From Hypsibius dujardini (Eukaryota; Tardigrada; Eutardigrada; Parachela; Hypsibiidae), in NCBI GenBank assembly GCA_001579985.1, contig LRSR01013499.1, positions 1 through 31,877 of the forward strand: 31,877 nt of DNA, given 5' to 3'. Each line of letters starts with the position of its first letter. Position 1 is the first letter of the stretch. Both the position numbers and the translations under genes were made by a program. This document shows, one piece after another, positions 20,782-31,851 of the stretch. The notes below the pieces were generated by a model. That model searched no databases. It was not told the origin of the DNA and saw nothing but the letters and a program-made list of their open reading frames with translations.

Positions 20782-21370
20782 CAGTACGCTACTGTAGGCA
20801 TGCTCATGTCTTTGTTTCAGATAGAAATGTTCACATCATCCTGCCTCATGTTATTTGTAATAGTATTTGTTTACCGTGATATAAAAGTTGATTTTCTTTT
20901 TAAATGGTGTGGATGAAATTACTGAAGCACTCATAGTTGACTTGTGCCTTATTAATAGTTGTATTCAGAGCTAGCTTAAAAGTGTGACTGAAACGCTGGC
21001 TGAATTAAAACCATTTTCTAGAAATTTAAGTTGACCAATAATGCGCTTTCAGATAAAAAATTGCTCTGAGCGGAGAGCGGAATCCAAGTGAATTAAAAGG
21101 AAATAGACTGCACTGTTTGTTACGGTCCATTGATTGATTGTGGACTGTGTACTTTACAATACGTCAGATACCTTGATTAGTTGATTGTCCATTCTGCCCC
21201 AGAAAGGAATACGTGAGCGATGGCTTGGGTGGTTCGTTATGAAAACTAGTGCACGCGAAAGGAAAGCGCAGTGCATTTTTCTGTCAACCAATAAACCAAT
21301 CAACAACTAAACAAATCAAATGCGTGGTTGTCCCACACGGCCCACCAGAACCAGACAACGACCCTCACAA

Positions 21371-21804
21371 AGGATTGGTGGGCGCTTCGCCGCCAGATTG
21401 AACAAGTCTTGTAATATCAATCGATAGCTGTGACTTTAACCTACCTGTTCATACCAAAAGCTAATCCGAAGCTTGCAAAACAAGATCGCAATTTGGATGA
21501 TTCGGACGCCCCTTCCCTTGCGACAACTGATAATACAAGCCATGCAATTGATTGGTCGATTGTTTTAAATTAAGAAATGGTAAATAAAGCGAGTTCGTTT
21601 GATTGATTAGACAATCGACCAATCAATTACATGGCTGGCATAATCAGTTGTCGTAGGAGGAGGGGCGTATGAATTATGCAAAATGTGATCTTGTTTTGCA
21701 CGCTCCGGATTAGTTTTTGGTATGAATATGTAGGTTAAAGTCACAGCTATCGATGGATATTGTAAGACTTGTTCACTCTGGCGGCGAAGCGCCCACCATC
21801 TCCT
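21371..21804. repeat. Long inverted repeat, arms of about 190 bp with a 47-bp spacer
   Basis: The left arm 21371-21563 and right arm 21611-21804 are inverted copies at roughly 80-85% identity by eye. Both carry GGTGGGCGCTTCGCCGCCAG and AGCTGTGACTTTAACCTAC, and share CAATTGATTGGTCGATTGT or close variants near the loop. A transcript would fold into a long hairpin. It lies between the kelch gene and THG1L. Confidence 0.85.
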
Positions 21805-21973
21805 TGTCAAAGTAACCTCAGCACAGCTGTAGTTTGGCTGTAAAAGTCCCTTATGAATCTGTAAATCCCTTGGCTGTAAAAAGTCTCTTATTCCTACAAC
21901 GGGTGCAAAAAAAGCGCCGAAACCGAAACACAACAATCACGCCCGGCTGAGATATTCCACGAGAAAGAAATTG

Positions 21974-23528
21974 TCATTCGTCTTCCCCTTCGAGTACATG
22001 AGGATACGACACCCAAAAGTTATCTCGAATAATATCTTCATTCAACGTCAACAAAACCGGCACTTTCTCATCCGTCCCATTTCGATCACCCCGCTCAACC
22101 GCCCCACCTGAAGGTGCGGGTTCCCGAGGAGGAGGTCGAATAATGACCGTCCCTTTTCGATACAACTGCGGCAAGGTGTTGTAGTTCACCCCGAATTGGG
22201 AGAAGAGAATTTCATTCTTCCCGCCGGCGTTGGTGTCCTTCAGGCGTTTCTGAGCGTCGTTTTTGTTCATCCCGGCGTCCTGGACCAGCGCCCAGAAGAC
22301 GGTGTTGTAGAGGTTGTTGATGTGGCAGTCGGCTTGCCGCCAGCACAGATAGTCGCGAAGGATTCGCTTGGTCGGGTACAGTACGGCCCGGCCGTCGAAC
22401 GCCGGGGGATACTGCAGCGGAGTGGTGGGGAAGAACTCTGACCAATGGAATGCGAAGCAACTGGTGAAGAGGGACGTGATGGTCGATACAATTTTACTGC
22501 AAATCAAAAAGGAGATTACTTAATAATAATTCAAGAGGAAGACACAGGTTTCTAATCTCGAAAATAAGAAACAAAGAACTCGTTCTTTGTAGCAAATGGA
22601 CAAATAAATGGAGATAAGAGTAACGTTTGCTCGCGATCTCAAAGGACAGCTAAGCCCCGCCTTCCTCGGTATGGCCCTGCACTCGATTGAACGTTCAACA
22701 CGATACTCAAAGATTTACGTTATTTGGAGAAGTACCGTATTATAGTGCTGTAGCAATTTGACTGATTGATTGATCTGTCAGGAAAACTGTGTATGCAGCT
22801 GCACGAGATCAAGTAATTGAACCATCGATTGATTGATCGATTGAAATCACGAGAGAGATTGGTTCACCTGTAAATTTGGTTTGAGAAAAGCGTTTCCCGG
22901 TGATTAAGCACAATATCAATACAAACTGCAACGTACCTTTCACGGCGATTATATAACGTCGTATTTCTGTTCAGGACGAAACTGTATTCATCGCTTTGAC
23001 CGTAAGCCAGGACCACATCCTTCAAATCCTCCATCACTTTGGATGCCGCTTTCGTCATTAGATGCAGAGAGCGGTCGTCATTCGGTTTTTTGAATCCATG
23101 GCTGTCCGAAAATCTGAATAAATCGAAGGAGTACATACTAAATAAGGAACATCGAATGAAAATAAATAATGTTAAACTCATAAATTGTAGATTTCATCGG
23201 TTGATTGATCACTTGATTGATTGATCACGATCGTTCGATTGATCGGTTGATTGACTACTTTTGATTTGATTGATTACGATCGGTCGATTGATCGGTTGAT
23301 TGACTACTTTTGATTTGATTGATCGGTTGATTGACTAATCGGTTGATTGATTGATTCATTCATAGATTTGATCGATTGATTGATTGATCGAAACGCTCAG
23401 CCACAACTATTCTAGAATACTTGCCTGTGAAATCCTCTACCATCCACCCGAATCACCGGCCAACATTTTGGTAGCAGAACGTCCGCTTTTTCGAACATTT
23501 TAACGTATTCATAGTGGCTTTTCGCCAT
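21974..23528 (-). CDS. THG1L: tRNA-His guanylyltransferase THG1L
   Basis: The enzyme adds the extra 5' G (G-1) to tRNA-His, the identity mark for histidyl-tRNA synthetase. Exons in coding order 23528-23425, 23113-22937 and 22496-21974 give 267 residues. That equals the human protein counted from its internal MAKSKFEYV, so the human N-terminal extension is absent. Seen motifs: [78 protein letters not shown] and YRKGTVII. The metal-binding residues known from THG1 fall at D29, D76 and E77. Intron 1 (23114-23424) has a GC donor, needed to keep FHRF in frame. The start at MAKSHYEYV is firm by family alignment. Confidence 0.95.
23165..23395. repeat. GATT-type degenerate repeat in THG1L intron 1
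   Basis: Repeats of ATTGATCGGTTGATTGACTACTTTTGATTTGATTG, about 50 bp per unit, with simpler GATT runs on both sides. Confidence 0.8.
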
Positions 23529-24182
23529 CGCCGGCAAAGAAGGCTCTTCGCGGTGAAATTTTGAATTCTATTGCAACAACAGCTGTACTTTTGTCGGATT
23601 AGTAATGGAACATATCAGCTAAACAAACGAACCTGGAGTATTAAACCTAAGAACAGATTTTGTTCATCTGTTGAACGACAACCGTCAGTTGCGTGAACGG
23701 TGCTCTGCCGGGAATTTACTGATTTACTGTGGTCTTCATCTAAATTTTTACTTTAAATTTTCTGGGATATTTCTCAGAATATTTGCAACATTCTTATCGA
23801 AAGGATGGTCATGATGACCAGCGGTCAGTCAGTTTACATCCTGTTTGCCCACGTGGTAAATGGTATTTCCCCAAAGTGAATCAACAAATGACGCATCCGA
23901 AGGCCGGCCTACTTGCATGATTTACAAATGATGATTGGTTTGCCAGAAAAGGCGGGAACAAATAGCGCCAATCGCAGAATCCCAAATCAGACAGTCAGAC
24001 CCGCCCCCTCTGGATGACGTAGGGGCGTGTGCAGAAAGTGCCAAGCCAAGCCGTGAAAGAAAGCCGAGCGGGAGAAAAAGCGATTTTCCTGGACGCCATA
24101 AAAATCTTTGTTGTCATTTTGCGTCAATTCAAATTAAACTCTGGTTTATCTTCCACATTTCACGCTTATTTCCAATAAAATA
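23529..24182. other. Divergent promoter region between THG1L and the membrane-protein gene
   Basis: 654 bp between two head-to-head genes. CCAAT-type words (GCCAATCGCAG near 23967) lie closer to the plus-strand gene. I see no TATA box and no other gene. The start ATG at 24183 follows an AATAAAATA stretch. Confidence 0.45.
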
Positions 24183-26038
24183 ATGGCGGGCGTCGGAGGA
24201 ATCGGTTCGGGGTATGCCAGTGCGCCGCACGACACTGTTGAGAAATTTGTGGAATTTGTCTCGACCGCTCAAGTAAGTCAATCAACTGTGACGGCGCAAT
24301 CAATCAAAGCGCGCACCGTGTTCCGCACCGCACAAGCCAATCAAGAACAACGTCCAATCAATCGAAGGTTCCGATTTTTTAGCACCTTCCTGTATTTGTC
24401 CTGTTTCTTTCAGGCCATTCGATCTGGATCTCTGGTCCTCCTTTTTCTTTTTGCGGTAGGATTTTCTCGTACGAAAAGGAAACTTTTTTACTCAAGAAAA
24501 GCAAAATATTTATTTTATCACTCGCAGGTTGTCAACCGAAAGATTTGGTTCGGCCTCGACACCCTCCTCACAACATTGGCCGGATTGGTCTTGGTTCTCT
24601 GCCCGCAATGCCTCCTCGAGTTCCAGGTAATTTCAAAAATCCTAGGCTCATCTTCCACGATTACCGGAAGTTGTCAAACTGAAAAAGCTTGTATGAACTT
24701 TCGGAAATAGAAATCACACCACGTTTTACGGTTCATCCCTTGAAAAGAGTCTCATTTCCTTTCAGTGTTTGTACATATCAATTGTTGCCGGTGTTTGTAG
24801 ATCTCCCGACAAGTCCTGGATGGAGTGGACCTGCAGGTGGCCCGGATGATCGGATGCGTTCTGTTGGGCAACTCGGTCCTGTGGTTTTTGGCCACCAAAC
24901 GCACCAAAGATCCCGAATCTGTCCATCCTTCGCTGCTTCTTACTCGCGTCATTGTATGTCGATGTTTATTGCTGCTGACATTTCCCCTGCTGTACTTTTC
25001 CTTGATGCTGTTCTCTTTAGACCAACGGAGTGCTACTGATCGCCATCATCGACATCCAGCTCTTCTCGAAGGCCTGGGGACCTGAGGTAAATACTAAATG
25101 TAACTAAAAATACTGATCGATTGATTGATTGATCGATCGATTGATTGATTGACTTATTATTGCCCGCTGCAACGCTTTTAAAGTTGATTGGTTGATTTTG
25201 CTCACACGGTTTAGTGTTGTTTAAATAACGTGTTCTGCGTAGCACCTGACATTTGGCGCTCTGGGAGTTTTGCTGTGGGGAATCGGAAATCTCGTCCACT
25301 TGGTTCGCGGCGGTTACCCCGGTGGACACCTTCAGATTCCTGGGCGGGGAGTCAACCACTCGCTCCTGAGTGACTTCGCCATCAGTGTTTTCGTCGGTTT
25401 CACCCTCTACGGTTTCCCCCGTTGGTTTCTCCGCAACTTTGTACGTGGACAATAAGTGGCATGGAAAGAACTTTAATTTATTGTTGGCCTCTCTGACCGA
25501 TTCTTCTTCTTCAACAGACTCTCGTTCGCACACTCGACGGAGCTCACGAACATCTTACTCGCGCGCTCGGTGCTGCCATCTTCGGGACGGGTCTTTTCGC
25601 ATTCCAGGCCGTCGGGTTCAAGAACATTGAGGACAAGCAAGCTCACTTCATCCAGCGCATCACTGTAAGTCATTCCGAATTGAGTTCGTCTTTCATGGGA
25701 AGATTGAATTCCTCTTTTTTTTGGTCACATCAAGTCTAAATTGCGTACATGGTTTTTTCCACTAGATCAACTTACTCTTGATGGCGTCAACTGTCTTCGC
25801 CCAGACCTTCTACTTCCGCGAGTGGAACATCACCAACAACTGGGCCGTTGTGTTTGCACTGACTCTCTGGACCATCCACGCGTATCTCGGACTTCAGTCC
25901 GAGCCCTACCAGATTCGCTACACCAGCGGTCCCAACCGTGTCTACCAAACTCGCGAACGCATCGTCACTTCCGTCGGCGATCGCAGCGGGTTGAAAGCGC
26001 GTGGAGGCCTCGTTCCGGAGTATGACCGGGAAGATTAG
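24183..26038 (+). CDS. Multi-pass membrane protein with an internal duplication, family not recognised
   Basis: Eight exons: 24183-24272, 24414-24455, 24528-24626, 24801-24953, 25021-25086, 25243-25440, 25518-25664, 25766-26038. They give 355 residues, and all seven introns are phase 0. Hydrophobic segments follow a 30-residue N-terminus (about 35-45 with 55-70, 90-108, 128-142, 152-172, 192-210, 230-250, 264-282, 287-307), so roughly eight spans. The C-terminus is polar (RERIVTSVGDRSG). Residues about 50-145 and 195-285 align to each other: ISRQVLDGVDLQVARMIG with TLVRTLDGAHEHLTRALG, and LLLTRVITNGVLL with HFIQRITINLLLM. Introns sit at the same places in both halves. A ubiquitous short-chain transporter or structural membrane protein is possible, but nothing in the sequence names a function. 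AATAAA follows 30 bp after the stop. Confidence 0.85.
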
Positions 26039-26067
26039 TCGAACACACAATTTCTAACGTGACAACT

Positions 26068-26073
26068 AATAAA
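26068..26073 (+). promoter_or_regulatory. Poly(A) signal AATAAA of the membrane-protein gene
   Basis: Canonical hexamer 30 bp downstream of the TAG stop at 26036-26038. Confidence 0.7.
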
Positions 26074-26504
26074 AAGTCTCCTGCTTACGGCATCTCCATA
26101 GTGGTATTTGATGAGTAGCACGCAAGACAACCGTCACCATACAATCCATTTGCATTTGAGTTTTTTTTCTATGTCTCTTATCTCTCTTGTAGTTTACTTT
26201 CTTCCCCTTCCATCAAATCTCCCTAGGTGGCGCTTTGCTTCCTATCTCGACTGCTAAAAGGGCTTAACCATTTTTTTTCTGTTGCTCCTAAACTGTTGTG
26301 GTGACTTCCTTCATATCCCTTATGTTAAACGGTTTAAAATGCATTTTAATTTCGAGAACCAGGAACGTCCGATACCGAGAGCAGAAACTGAAAATTGTTC
26401 AACTGGTTTGCATAGTTTTGCCATCCTTACAATATGCTACAGAACTTACTTAGGCATAAAACCATAGCACAGTAAATGTGATGGCTGGATTACTGGGCGG
26501 AAGG

Positions 26505-26600
26505 GTTCGAACCACTCTTCAGCTAGGCGCAAGCAAAATTTGGTGGCCCGATTTTGAGCCAAACACCCAATATTGTGGCCATGCGTGCAATCGTTTTGAT
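26505..26600. mobile_element. Half-copy of the intron-borne TIR element
   Basis: CTAGGCGCAAGCAAAATTTGGTGG, GATTTTGAGCCAA and GTGGCCATGCGTGCA mirror the arm of the element found in the paralogue A intron (GGCGCCCAGCAAAATGGGG, GAGTTTGAGCCAA, GGGCCAGTGCGTGCA). Only one arm is recognisable. Confidence 0.6.
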
Positions 26601-26617
26601 TATCAATTGTTATTATA

Positions 26618-26737
26618 CACACGTGGCAAAAATTTCGCGCTAACCGAATTAAGCACTTTAACTCGACAGCTGTGTATATCACCCATACAACGAGTGTAAT
26701 AGCTTAACTCGGTTAGCGCAAGGTTTTGTCACGTGTG
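26618..26737. mobile_element. CACACGTG-family MITE, copy 2
   Basis: The 120-bp element has ends CACACGTGGCAAAAA and the inverted TTTTGTCACGTGTG, flanked by TA on both sides. Inner motifs GCTAACCGAATTAAGCACTT and GCTTAACTCGGTTAGCGC match copy 1. Confidence 0.82.
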
Positions 26738-27805
26738 TAGTGGAACTCCCTTGCAATATGCCGGAATTTGGTTCGTGAGGAATCAAAATAGCACTAATAT
26801 CGTAGCAAGTCAGCTCGGTGACTATCGTCGTCTAGATCCAGGCATGGAACAATCGACTAATTGTGCCGATTTGTTATCATACCTCTTCCGGCGGATTTTG
26901 GTTTCACGTTTTCCCAGCAGCGTGAAATCTAGCACGAGTTCGCTGGAATCAGCAAGCCTTAACAAGTGCCGAGACTACAAACATTGCCAGAAAAAGATAG
27001 TACGCTCGCTCGCAGTGTCACACACGCCACATAATATTCCGCGAAAAATACACGAGCGAGTCTTGCAACACGCCACCACATGACTTGATGATGATGGGTA
27101 GTATATTTCTGGCGGAAATGCCGGTTACATAATCCGCTGAGACCGCCTTTGCCGGCGCGGATCGATCTGCCGATTGGTCGGTTTCGTGGGTTTGCCGGGA
27201 AACGGACGGCCACACACCCGCGTTCAAGTTGGCACTGTTGGTGCTGATAAGGAGAAACGAGATCAACATTGACTTTCTCAATGCACGGGAAGGGAATTTT
27301 CAAGTTCAGAAAAGTGGGGTACCGCTCCGATTTATAGCATTGAGCAATGGAACTTTTGTTGCGCTCACTTCATATTTCGCCTTTTTTTCTGCAGACTCTC
27401 TCCCTCTTTGCCTAAAAGCCGAATTGTTTCAGTTTCTCTATTACAGTATATAAATACTGAGTGTGGAGTTCACCAATACGGAAGTGAAACTTTCCAGACG
27501 AGAAACCTCCCAGGTCTTGACTTTTTAAAAGGTATGTTGCTGTTCGCTGTTTGATCTCTCTCAGGTAAAACTTGCGCATATTCCCGAGCAACATCGTGCT
27601 GCCGTGACTTTTCTAAAATTGCTTCATGCAAAATTCGTTGGATTTGGTGCGTTTTTTTTGGTAATTTGGGTTAACTCGTTAGGTTGGTGTTGTTTATGAA
27701 AGTCCGTTAAAGCATTTAATCGTTTCATAATGCGCACTATTTTACTAGTGTCATATAATATTAGCGCTCGTGGTGTCTTGGCTTGGATCACGGCTTGCAA
27801 TATTA

Positions 27806-27930
27806 GAGAGTTTTCGCAAACGGTATATCTCACGGTATAGCCGTACAGTATAGAAAAATGAACTGGGGTCAGAGAGAGTTTTCCATACTGTACCGCTATA
27901 CCATGAGATATACCGTTTGCGAAAACTCTC
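27806..27930. mobile_element. 125-bp MITE with perfect 5-bp target duplication
   Basis: The ends GAGAGTTTTCGCAAACGGTA and the inverted TACCGTTTGCGAAAACTCTC are perfect, and the imperfect arms reach almost to the centre. TATTA flanks both sides (27801-27805 and 27931-27935). No open frame. Confidence 0.9.
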
Positions 27931-27946
27931 TATTAGCGTACTAGTA

Positions 27947-28099
27947 CTGTACTGCCGCGATTAAACCGGTCACTTTAGCCGCGCCTCCGTCACACGCGCC
28001 TGTGTGTTGAGTGAGCACACACACTCACACACTCACACTCACACAGTTCGAATGCGCTGCCCGGGGAAAAAAGTGACCGGTTTAATCGCGGCAGTACAG
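27947..28099. mobile_element. Tc1/mariner-like MITE with TA target site (copy 2)
   Basis: The ends CTGTACTGCCGCGATTAAAC and the inverted GTTTAATCGCGGCAGTACAG are perfect and extend through CGGTCACTTT/AAGTGACCG. TA flanks both sides. The 153-bp element contains a CACACTCACA simple repeat inside. It shares its terminus with 10917-11127. Confidence 0.85.
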
Positions 28100-28243
28100 T
28101 ACCCTAAAGTGTTTCGCCACCCAGAATGGTGCTGATAACGAGTGATGCGCTGTAGTGACTGATAGATTGATTGATTTTCATTGTGGTTGGCTGCACCAGC
28201 AGGTGGCAGCACTGCCGAATGAATATACGGCTCCAGTGTTTAA

Positions 28244-28359
28244 CACACGATCAGAATGCTTGGCTGACTGAGTCAAGCCATTTAGGTGAGTGCATGTAGG
28301 GAATTGCATCGGACGAGTAAAATGGCTTAACTCGATCAACTAAGTATTCTGTTCGTGTG
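28244..28359. mobile_element. CACACG-family MITE, copy 3 (diverged)
   Basis: The left end CACACGATCAGAATGCTTGG and the inverted right end CACACGAACAGAATACTTAG match. The inner TGAGTCAAGCCATTT and AAATGGCTTAACTCG agree with copies 1 and 2. Confidence 0.72.
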
Positions 28360-29061
28360 CTGAACGTGTCATCAAGTAATTCTGCCGGTTATCAGTCGTG
28401 ACTCATGTGTTTGTTTGCCCCCAAACTTGTCCTTGATTCACAAAATTCAACGCACGCAGTCCAAGTGTGATTCCTCCATAACGCCGCTGTTTTTTTCTCA
28501 CATAAACTAAAAAATTCAATTCCTACGGGTTATTTTACACTATTACTCTCCTCATTAATCCTCCGTACTAATATCACCCCAGAGCGCTGTAGTCACCTGT
28601 AATTAGCGTGTGCTAAGTGCGACCTCAATCGAAATCAGCTGTTTTTCATTTTCAGCAAATCCTTCACGGACGACGCACTAAATTTCTGCGAAACACAAAA
28701 ATAGCCTGCTACAGGCGTTCGTTTCCCCTGCCATCTCATCTTATCCCCGCCGTCTCGTCGATTATTATCGCACACCCCATCTGGATGATGGTCGCGGAAG
28801 ATTAGAGTGCGAAAAACCGAAAAACAGCCGAGGTACGAAGTATGAAGCAGGTCTAGTTAAAAGAGGGTTTCCCCTACAGGGAAACCGCCCAAAGGTCCCA
28901 TCAATTTCAATGGGTTTCTCAGGCGTTTTCCCTGTCGTCTAGTTGATTGATTTCTAGTATTCAATTTTCATATGTATTATAAGAATTGATCGAGCCATTA
29001 TTTCATTGGACTTGAAATTTCATTTCTCACTAAGCTTTTTCCCACTTCCGCAGAATCGAAA

Positions 29062-30908
29062 ATGAACTATATCGGAAAGTTTGTGACGAATATCCGGGAC
29101 TTTTACAATGATCTCAATCCGGCGACGCTGTCGGGCGCCATCGACGTCGTCGTGGTGGAGCAAGAGGACGGCACTTTTGCCTGCTCCCCGTTCCATGTGC
29201 GCTTCGGCAAGCGGGGAGTCTTCAACCGCCGCGAGAAGATTGTCGACATCACCATCAACGGCGAACCGGTGGACATGCAGATGAAGCTGGGCGAGACGGG
29301 GGAGGCCTTTTTCGTCCATGCTGAGGAGGAGGCCGAGGAACAGGTTCGTTTGATAAGGCGAACCGCGTGTGAGAATACATTTACGAGATTCGAGTACCGC
29401 TTAGGATTCGTCAGTGTAATCAGGGATATGGAATTGAAGTGGCTCATTATTGGGTGAAAATATCCATAATTGAGGAGAAAGGTAGTTTGTGCTGGCATTC
29501 TCCGCTTGATTGATCGATTGGCTTGAATCTTTTACGCTTTGGCATTCTCCGCTTGATTGATCGATTGGCTTGAATCGTTTACGCTTTGGCGTTCTACGCT
29601 TGATTGATCGATTGGCTTGAATCGTTTACGCTTTGGCATTCTCCGCTTGATTGATCGATTAGCTTGAATCATTTACACTTTGGCGTTCTACGCTTGATTG
29701 ATCGATTGGCTTGAATTATTTATATATTGATCGACTACGCAAGTTCACGGTTGATTGCTTGTTTGTAACGGGGTTTGGTTACGCCTATCGAATAGTAATC
29801 ATTCATTCTACAGGATTTGGGATTAATGGGTGAAAATCAAAATGAAATTCGATAAGTATTTTAATCAAGTGCAGAATCCGTCAATTGATACAATAATGGG
29901 ATTCGTTACTGAAGAAGTCATTGACTACTCGACTGGATAAGATTTGCGTCACTTCTTCGATAACTCTGTTTGTGACCGAGCCCTGAGCGTGATCACTCAT
30001 TTTCGTGTTCCCTTCCATTGCAGATGGCTGCAAATCTTGCGACCTCTCCGTTACCGGGTAGTTTCTTCCCCGACGGTCTGCTGACCATCTCCAGCCCGCC
30101 CAACTCTGCCCCCGCGCCATCGGCTCCGCCGCCCAGTCTGGCCACATCCGGAACTCCCCACATCCCGCTCGTCCTCGACGAAACCAAATCATCCCTACAG
30201 TCCGGTCCATCTTCCGAAATGATGGCGACGGCGGCGACTGGCCGTGAGGTGCGCCGCCAGTTGTCCGAATCCCCGGAATCACCCGACCGAATCCGCCACG
30301 AGAGCGGCAACGACTCTGACAAGATGAGCCTCTCCCCGGACGCCAAGAAGCAGCAGTCGCGCTCGCGCAAACGACGACGGGCGCGAATGCGCAAGCAGCG
30401 GAGCAAGGAGGAAGACGACATCTTCCGGATGGATATGACCGATGAAGACAGTCGCGAGCCCACCCCGGAACTGGACGCCGGGCCGAGCGGGGGACTGCCG
30501 CGAACATCAAGTTTGCCAGATATCGCGGATATGACGGAAGAACTGCAGGTGGAGGAGACGAATGATGGACCGAGTCCGTCCGCGATGTTGGCAACCCGGC
30601 GGCTGTCGAACAGTCTCAGCTTCTCGCATCTGCCCAAAGAGCCGCATCACGTTCACTTTGCGCCGAATTTTCCGACCCGTCCGATACCGAATGAGAGCCA
30701 TACGGCTAAGAGTGAAGGGCAGTTGACGCCGCCAAAGTCGCTAGCGCTTGGGTTAGTTAAGCAGGCAGGCATACAGGCAGGCACACAGACAAGCACCCAG
30801 GCAGGCACACAGACAAGCACCCAGGCAGGCACACAGACAGACACCCAGGCAGGCACACAGACAGACAAACAGATAGACAAACAGATAGACAAACAGACAG
30901 ACAAACAT

Positions 30909-30954
<46 letters not shown>

Positions 30955-31851
30955 GGATAACCATCCTAGTTATCTCAATGAATTCGATAATTACGGTTTC
31001 TTCCCCCTTTTTTTCAGCCTGCAAGATGACATTGCTTCGGGATGTCTGAGTGATTCCGAGGTGGATCTGAAGCGGTCGGGGACGCGAAAGTTGAATGAAA
31101 ATGACGGTGCCAATGTAACATGGCAGTGGGGTGAGCTGCCGGAGACCACCCCGTCCAAAGGAGGCCACCTCCCCGATACGGCAACCTCACCACTGCAGGG
31201 CAGCTTTGAGAATATCGCCCCATCATTGCCGGTGGAAAGCGGAAGTGAGTTCACATCGGTTACGTTGTCGTGGTGTCGTGCTGCGACAGTCTGCAGACCT
31301 TTTTGCTGTCGGCGACTTTTGACCTTAATAGTTCTCTTCGAGTTCGTGTCCGTTGACGGCTTGATAAAGATATTACCCCTTCAAATGTGTTGACTTGACC
31401 TTCAGTCCTGGTTTTTATTTGCCACCGGCTGTTAAGTAATGTTTGTCTGTTTTTTCTCTCGTTCCGCTTAGGCAACACAGAGGAGCAGCCAAAACCGGGC
31501 TACCTACGCGGCATGCTGAGCTTCATCCGGCGACCGAAGCCCGTGTCGCCCGCTACCTCATCACTGGCCATGAACGTGACCAGTCCGAAGAAACCGACAG
31601 AGGAGAGCGGAAAGTACTTGTCCGATCTGGTGGCGGAGGATATCAGCAGCAGTCAGAAGGAAAAGTACCTGGCGTTGGACAGTTTCGGCGGCCAGAATGC
31701 TGGACTTTCCCCCTTAGGGTATATAACCGGGGGAACTTCCCCCCCCCCCGTTTGTTTTTTTTCTGTTTGCCAACTGATTTGTAGTTTGATTTATGCTTCC
31801 GTATTTTAGATCGAACGGCACGCTAAAAACGCCATCGCCAGACCGTTTGAA
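29062..31851 (+). CDS. Lipin, phosphatidate phosphatase (3' partial: N-terminal part only)
   Basis: Lipins dephosphorylate phosphatidate to diacylglycerol and also act as nuclear co-regulators. Exons 29062-29343, 30024-30751, 31018-31244, 31472-31718 and 31810-31851 give about 508 residues, and the gene runs out of the window after a GTAGGT donor. Residues 1-110 are the N-terminal lipin domain: [44 protein letters not shown] and [11 protein letters not shown], followed by NLATSPLP. A basic stretch near residues 202-221 ([14 protein letters not shown]) is a likely nuclear localisation signal. TWQWGELP is another lipin hallmark. The catalytic HAD-type DxDxT domain lies beyond the window. Introns hold a 47-bp repeat (intron 1) and a GACA array (intron 2). 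Confidence 0.94.
29494..29725. repeat. 47-bp tandem repeat in lipin intron 1
   Basis: Five copies start at 29494, 29541, 29588, 29635 and 29682, with the core CGCTTGATTGATCGATTGGC. Two sub-types alternate (GGCATTCTCC and GGCGTTCTAC). Confidence 0.92.
30761..30955. repeat. (GACA/GGCA)n array in lipin intron 2
   Basis: GCAGGCACACAGACAAGCACCCA units passing into pure GACA, starting about 10 bp after the donor (GTTAGT at 30752). Open frames across it are artefacts. Confidence 0.9.

Larger units (their letters stand above)
20155..21370. other. Upstream region of the kelch gene with two MITE-like elements
   Basis: Contains the inverted-repeat elements at 20304-20650 and 20661-20781, then about 590 bp of AT-rich DNA without recognisable genes. 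GAGTC repeats lie at 20262-20284. Confidence 0.5.
26039..29061. other. Intergenic region rich in short inverted-repeat elements
   Basis: About 3 kb with five MITE-like elements and no supported protein or RNA gene. The 3' end is the lipin 5' flank. A pyrimidine tract and CAG at 29053 form an acceptor 8 bp before the lipin ATG, so at least one non-coding exon lies upstream. A possible donor is CCGAG|GTACG at 28833. Confidence 0.5.

Noticed and set aside
26500-26525. GGGTTCGAACC, resembling a tRNA B box
   Set aside because: The flanking bases do not make a T-arm stem, and no acceptor stem or anticodon arm can be built. I see no tRNA in the window.
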